From: Pseudoalteromonas rubra
GTDB lineage: Bacteria > Pseudomonadota > Gammaproteobacteria > Enterobacterales > Alteromonadaceae
Length of the DNA: 64,000 bases
Assembly (NCBI RefSeq): GCF_000238295.3
Contig: NZ_AHCD03000044.1
Coordinates: forward strand, 620,001-684,000
Direction: 5' to 3'
Shown: in pieces, positions 61,094 through 64,000 of the stretch
How the letters are laid out: every line of letters begins with the position of its first letter
How positions within the stretch are numbered: the first letter of the stretch is position 1
Translations under genes and position numbers: made by a program
The notes under the pieces: generated by a model
What the model was told of the DNA's origin: nothing
The model's input: only the letters and a program-made list of their open reading frames with translations
The model's database searches: none

Positions 61094-63187
61094 ATGGAAT
61101 TTTTAAATAACCTAGGACCTGTTTTGACTATCGCGGGTTTGGTCATCACCGTTTTTTTTGCCGTCATTTTATTGATTGGCAAATTCTATCGTAAAGTGGA
61201 GCAAGGCCACGCGCTGATCATCAATAAAATGAAAAATGAACCCGATGTCACCACCACAGGCGGCATTGTTTATCCGGTGATCCATAAGATGGAAGTCATG
61301 GACATTTCCACCAAGCGCATGGTGTTGGAGCGTCGTGACAGTAGTGGCCTGATCTGTAAAGACAACATCCGTGCCGACATTGCCATTACCTTTTATATCC
61401 GCGTGAACGAAAATAAAGAAGACATACTGCGGGTAGCGAAGCAAGTGGGGTGCGCGCGCGCGTCTGAGCCGGAAACGCTGCAAGAGCTGTTTGAAGCTAA
61501 GTTTTCTGAGGCTTTAAAAACCGTGGGCAAACAGATGCACTTCGAGGAGCTGTTCACGCACCGCAATGAGTTCCGCGACAAGATCAAAGAAGTGATTGGC
61601 CAGGACCTGTCGGGCTATACCTTAGAAGATGTCGCCATCGACTATCTGGAACAAACTTCAATTCATAAGCTGGATGCGAGCAATATTCTTGATGCGGAAG
61701 GTATTCGTCGTATCACTGAAAAAACAGCAGAGCAAAATGTTGAAACTAACCAGTTAAAGTGTGACGAGCAGGCAAAAATTGAAATCCAGAATCAGGCGGC
61801 GCTGGAGAAAACGCTGGAAATAGAGCGTCAGAAAGAAGACGCCATGGCGAAGCAAAAGCGTGAGATTGAAACCGTTCAGGCACGCGAAGAAGCCGAAGCT
61901 GAGCGCGTTAAGCAAGAAGAGCGTCTGAAGTCTGAGGAAGCGCGTCTCAAAGCGGATGAGGCCATTCAGATTGCAGAGCAAAACAGGCAGCGCGAAGTCG
62001 ATATCGCTGAGCAAAATCGCCTGCGCGTGTTGGCGATTGAAGAAGAAAAAGTGGCTCGTTCACGTGAAATTGAAGTGATTGAGCGTGAAAAAGAAACCGA
62101 AATCCTGCGTATTAATAAAGAAAAAGCGCTGGAAGTGGAGCGCAAAGAGATAGCAGATGTGCAACGCGACCGTGTGGCAGTTGAGAAAACTGTGGCGGAA
62201 GAGCAGGAGCGCATCAAAGATGTACAAACGCTGGCTGCCGCTGAACGTGATAAGCAGGCTATTGTGATCCGCGCCCAGGCTGAAGCTGAAGAGGCTCTAG
62301 TAAAAGACATCGAAGCGGCTAAAGCACAAGAGCAGGCGGCTGACTTTAAAGCCCGTGAAATGGAAAAAATGGCTGAGGCTGAGCTGCGCATTGCGAACCA
62401 GCAGGCTGAATCTAAGAAGATCCTGGCAGAAGCAACGCAGGTTGAAGCGGCTGCCTCAGGCTTGGCAGAAGCTGACGTGATCAAGGCCAAAGCACAAGCC
62501 AATGCATTACAAGGTGAAACAGACGCCAAAGTACTACAGCAGAAGATGGAAGCAGAAGCGCACGGTAAGCGCGATATTGGTCTGGCAGATGCCGAAGTAC
62601 AAACTGCCATGGCAGATGCGATGGAGAAACAGGGTGAAGCGGAAGCGATTAACCTTGAGCGCAGAATGTCAGCCGAAGCCAAAGGTCTGGAAGAGAAACT
62701 ACAGGCTCTGAACGCCATGGATAAAGACGCCCGCGACTACGAAGGCTTCACACTGCAACTGAATCAGCAAAAAGAACTGACACTGGCACAGCTGGAGGCA
62801 AACAAAGACATTGCTGCTCATCAGGCACAAGTGCTGGCTAAAGCGCTGAACGATGCAGACATCAACTTCATGGGTGGTGACGGACAGTTCTTTAACCAGT
62901 TTATGAACGCCATCACACTGGGCAAATCCATCGATGGCCTGGTCAACGAAAGCCAGACTATGCAGACTGTGTTTAAAGATCACCTCAACGGTGAGCGCAA
63001 TCTGATGGATGACCTGAAAGGCGTACTGGCGGGGGCAAATGCATCATCAGAGACACTTAAGAACATCAATATGAGCAAGTTTTTCCAGCAGCTGAGCAAT
63101 ACCTCAGACGCTGAAAAACAACAATTGCTTAGCCTGTTGGGCAATTCACTGAACGGTAATTCAGCCAAAAACACAACACAGGAATAA
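61094..63187 (+). CDS. yqiK: Flotillin-family protein YqiK
   Basis: The protein has 697 residues, with an N-terminal membrane helix (VLTIAGLVITVFFAVILLIG, residues 9-28), then an SPFH domain (about 35-205) with KMEVMDISTKRMVLERRDSSGLICKDNIRADIAITFYI, and a long Ala/Glu/Lys-rich coiled coil (about 210-550; QKEDAMAKQKREIETVQAREEAEAERVKQEE). The helix-rich C-terminal tail (about 580-697) ends in LSLLGNSLNG. Flotillins form ring-like lipid-microdomain scaffolds. YqiK works in motility and membrane integrity in E. coli, as reported from family knowledge. Two hairpins lie after it, before the ATPase gene. Confidence 0.92.
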   Translation: MEFLNNLGPVLTIAGLVITVFFAVILLIGKFYRKVEQGHALIINKMKNEPDVTTTGGIVYPVIHKMEVMDISTKRMVLERRDSSGLICKDNIRADIAITFYIRVNENKEDILRVAKQVGCARASEPETLQELFEAKFSEALKTVGKQMHFEELFTHRNEFRDKIKEVIGQDLSGYTLEDVAIDYLEQTSIHKLDASNILDAEGIRRITEKTAEQNVETNQLKCDEQAKIEIQNQAALEKTLEIERQKEDAMAKQKREIETVQAREEAEAERVKQEERLKSEEARLKADEAIQIAEQNRQREVDIAEQNRLRVLAIEEEKVARSREIEVIEREKETEILRINKEKALEVERKEIADVQRDRVAVEKTVAEEQERIKDVQTLAAAERDKQAIVIRAQAEAEEALVKDIEAAKAQEQAADFKAREMEKMAEAELRIANQQAESKKILAEATQVEAAASGLAEADVIKAKAQANALQGETDAKVLQQKMEAEAHGKRDIGLADAEVQTAMADAMEKQGEAEAINLERRMSAEAKGLEEKLQALNAMDKDARDYEGFTLQLNQQKELTLAQLEANKDIAAHQAQVLAKALNDADINFMGGDGQFFNQFMNAITLGKSIDGLVNESQTMQTVFKDHLNGERNLMDDLKGVLAGANASSETLKNINMSKFFQQLSNTSDAEKQQLLSLLGNSLNGNSAKNTTQE

Positions 63188-63198
63188 ATCCCTGAAAA

Positions 63199-63253
63199 GG
63201 GGCACAGCCCCAATGTTTTTTGAGGTGCGTGACGGCATTCGGGATCACGCACC
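63199..63253 (+). terminator. Two hairpins between yqiK and the ATPase gene
   Basis: GGGGC and GCCCC pair at 63199-63211, followed by AATGTTTTTT, and GGTGCGTGA pairs perfectly over 9 bp with TCACGCACC (63224-63253). Both sit between yqiK and the start at 63277, which would suit partial termination that lowers expression of the ATPase. Confidence 0.55.
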
Positions 63254-63276
63254 CGATATGATTACAGGAAAGTGAT

Positions 63277-64000
63277 ATGACGGAACCAACAAGTCAGGAT
63301 ACTGAGTCACACAGTGCACTGGAGCAGGGCTCCTATCAGCTAATAAAGCGCCGCTTGAGCAATTTTGGCAGCGAGCTGCGCACTCAGGTTGATACACTCA
63401 ATGATCAGCGCGTTGACGCCTTTGGCAGCACTGAGCTGAAAGTACAAGGTCGCGCCCGGGTTAGAACTGAGCACAATTGCATTCCCAGAGACATAGTACT
63501 GATCGGCGATAAGTTGATCTTTGCATACAACGTCTTTATGGGACTGAAGCAAAGTACGCACGTCAGTGATGTATTCAGCGTACAAAAGCTGGTGTTACAG
63601 GATGACCACTATGAAGTGGAGCCGTATCCGTCAGAGACCAAGTTTCTGACCGACGCCCGCTTTTTGCGGGACTTTGAAGAGCTTTATACCTATTACAAAG
63701 AAACCCGTTTGCAACATCTGTTTGTGCAGGGCGGCAAGCTGTTTGCGCTGTTCCAGATTGGTGATCGGCTGAGTGATGTCAGGGTATTCCGCTGGCAAAT
63801 TGCCGCGGATAACACGCTGGACTACATAGATAACCGTGGTGAACGAGATATCTCAGAGCACAGCGGCTTTGATTTTGAATGGACCAGGACAGATCGTGCC
63901 CAGCATGAGGAAGGCCGACACCCGCACATTAATGTGCTCGACAAAGTGTTTGTCGAAACTGTTGGTGGCGACCTGACCATAAAGATTGAAAACAACACTG
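63277..64000 (+). CDS. Large DNA repair ATPase-like protein (N-terminal part only)
   Basis: The frame opens at ATG 63277 and stays open to the end of the window, at 241 codons. The N-terminal pattern fits the large AAA-type proteins annotated as DNA repair ATPase: GSYQLIKRRLSNFGSELRTQVDTLNDQRVDAFGS, then ENCIPRDIV-like (NCIPRDIVLIGDKLIFAYNV), GLKQSTHVSDVFSVQ, and FLTDARFLRDFEELYTYYKETRL. Such proteins exceed 1600 residues; the ATPase domain would lie further on, outside the window. It follows yqiJK on the same strand 89 bases away. ATP-dependent action with flotillin is inferred from neighbourhood. Confidence 0.75.
   Translation, partial: MTEPTSQDTESHSALEQGSYQLIKRRLSNFGSELRTQVDTLNDQRVDAFGSTELKVQGRARVRTEHNCIPRDIVLIGDKLIFAYNVFMGLKQSTHVSDVFSVQKLVLQDDHYEVEPYPSETKFLTDARFLRDFEELYTYYKETRLQHLFVQGGKLFALFQIGDRLSDVRVFRWQIAADNTLDYIDNRGERDISEHSGFDFEWTRTDRAQHEEGRHPHINVLDKVFVETVGGDLTIKIENNT

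Noticed and set aside
61754..62718. Long antisense ORFs over the yqiK coiled coil
   Set aside because: Shadows created by the biased codons (GAA, GCA, AAA) of the coiled coil; no start signals.

Overview
The window looks like chromosomal DNA of a marine gammaproteobacterium of the Alteromonadales, most likely Pseudoalteromonas or a close relative. This is inferred from the gene families, not from a marker gene: LodA/LodB quinoprotein oxidase genes, a GlyGly-CTERM trypsin, several secreted S9 peptidases, a signal-peptide KatG, a DUF6058-like protein and a yqiJ-yqiK-ATPase cluster. There is no rRNA, tRNA, CRISPR array, intact transposase or prophage. Secreted and envelope proteins dominate.

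Layout. 1-14.2 kb: the 3' part of a giant secreted protein made of beta-propellers and calcium-binding DxDxDG modules, containing four tandem 1455-bp repeats; a small membrane-anchored protein; a DUF218 protein; a pair of exported proteins (9.0-11.7 kb); a PLC-like phosphodiesterase with six N-terminal repeats; and a possible DUF600/immunity-like small protein. 14.2-18.8 kb: a MITE-like repeat, then a tight leftward operon of ferritin-like protein, LodA-like cysteine tryptophylquinone oxidase and LodB-like flavoprotein. 19.4-21.6 kb: a lipase with its foldase, and a DCC-family thiol oxidoreductase. 21.7-25.4 kb: a possible structured RNA with a terminator just before a chemoreceptor gene, then a full-length but divergent EF-Tu paralogue that lacks the catalytic histidine. 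25.4-33.5 kb: a predicted lipoprotein KatG, small proteins, a YidD-like protein with a cysteine-rich tail, and a leftward operon of DUF350, a membrane protein and a membrane spermidine-synthase-like enzyme. 33.6-44.5 kb: two S9 peptidases flanking a YddG-type exporter and a PhzF protein, then a trypsin with a GlyGly-CTERM anchor and a lipoprotein. 44.6-51.1 kb: an exported prephenate dehydratase-chorismate mutase fusion, a Na/Pi cotransporter, and a BlaI - M56/M23 fusion - M23 operon behind a double operator. 51.1-60 kb: a beta-helix protein, a second copy of the MITE-like repeat, an EEP nuclease/phosphatase, CreA, a DUF3857/transglutaminase operon and a DUF4153 membrane protein. 60.4-64 kb: yqiJ, yqiK (flotillin) and the start of a large ATPase that runs off the window.

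The strongest candidates for new biology are the EF-Tu paralogue (24183-25367), the M56/M23 sensor-hydrolase operon (47932-51103), the exported PDT-chorismate mutase fusion (44601-45797), the ferritin-like/LodA/LodB operon (14493-18796) and the RNA-like leader before the chemoreceptor (22012-22195). All family assignments were made by reading motifs by eye; no database search was run.
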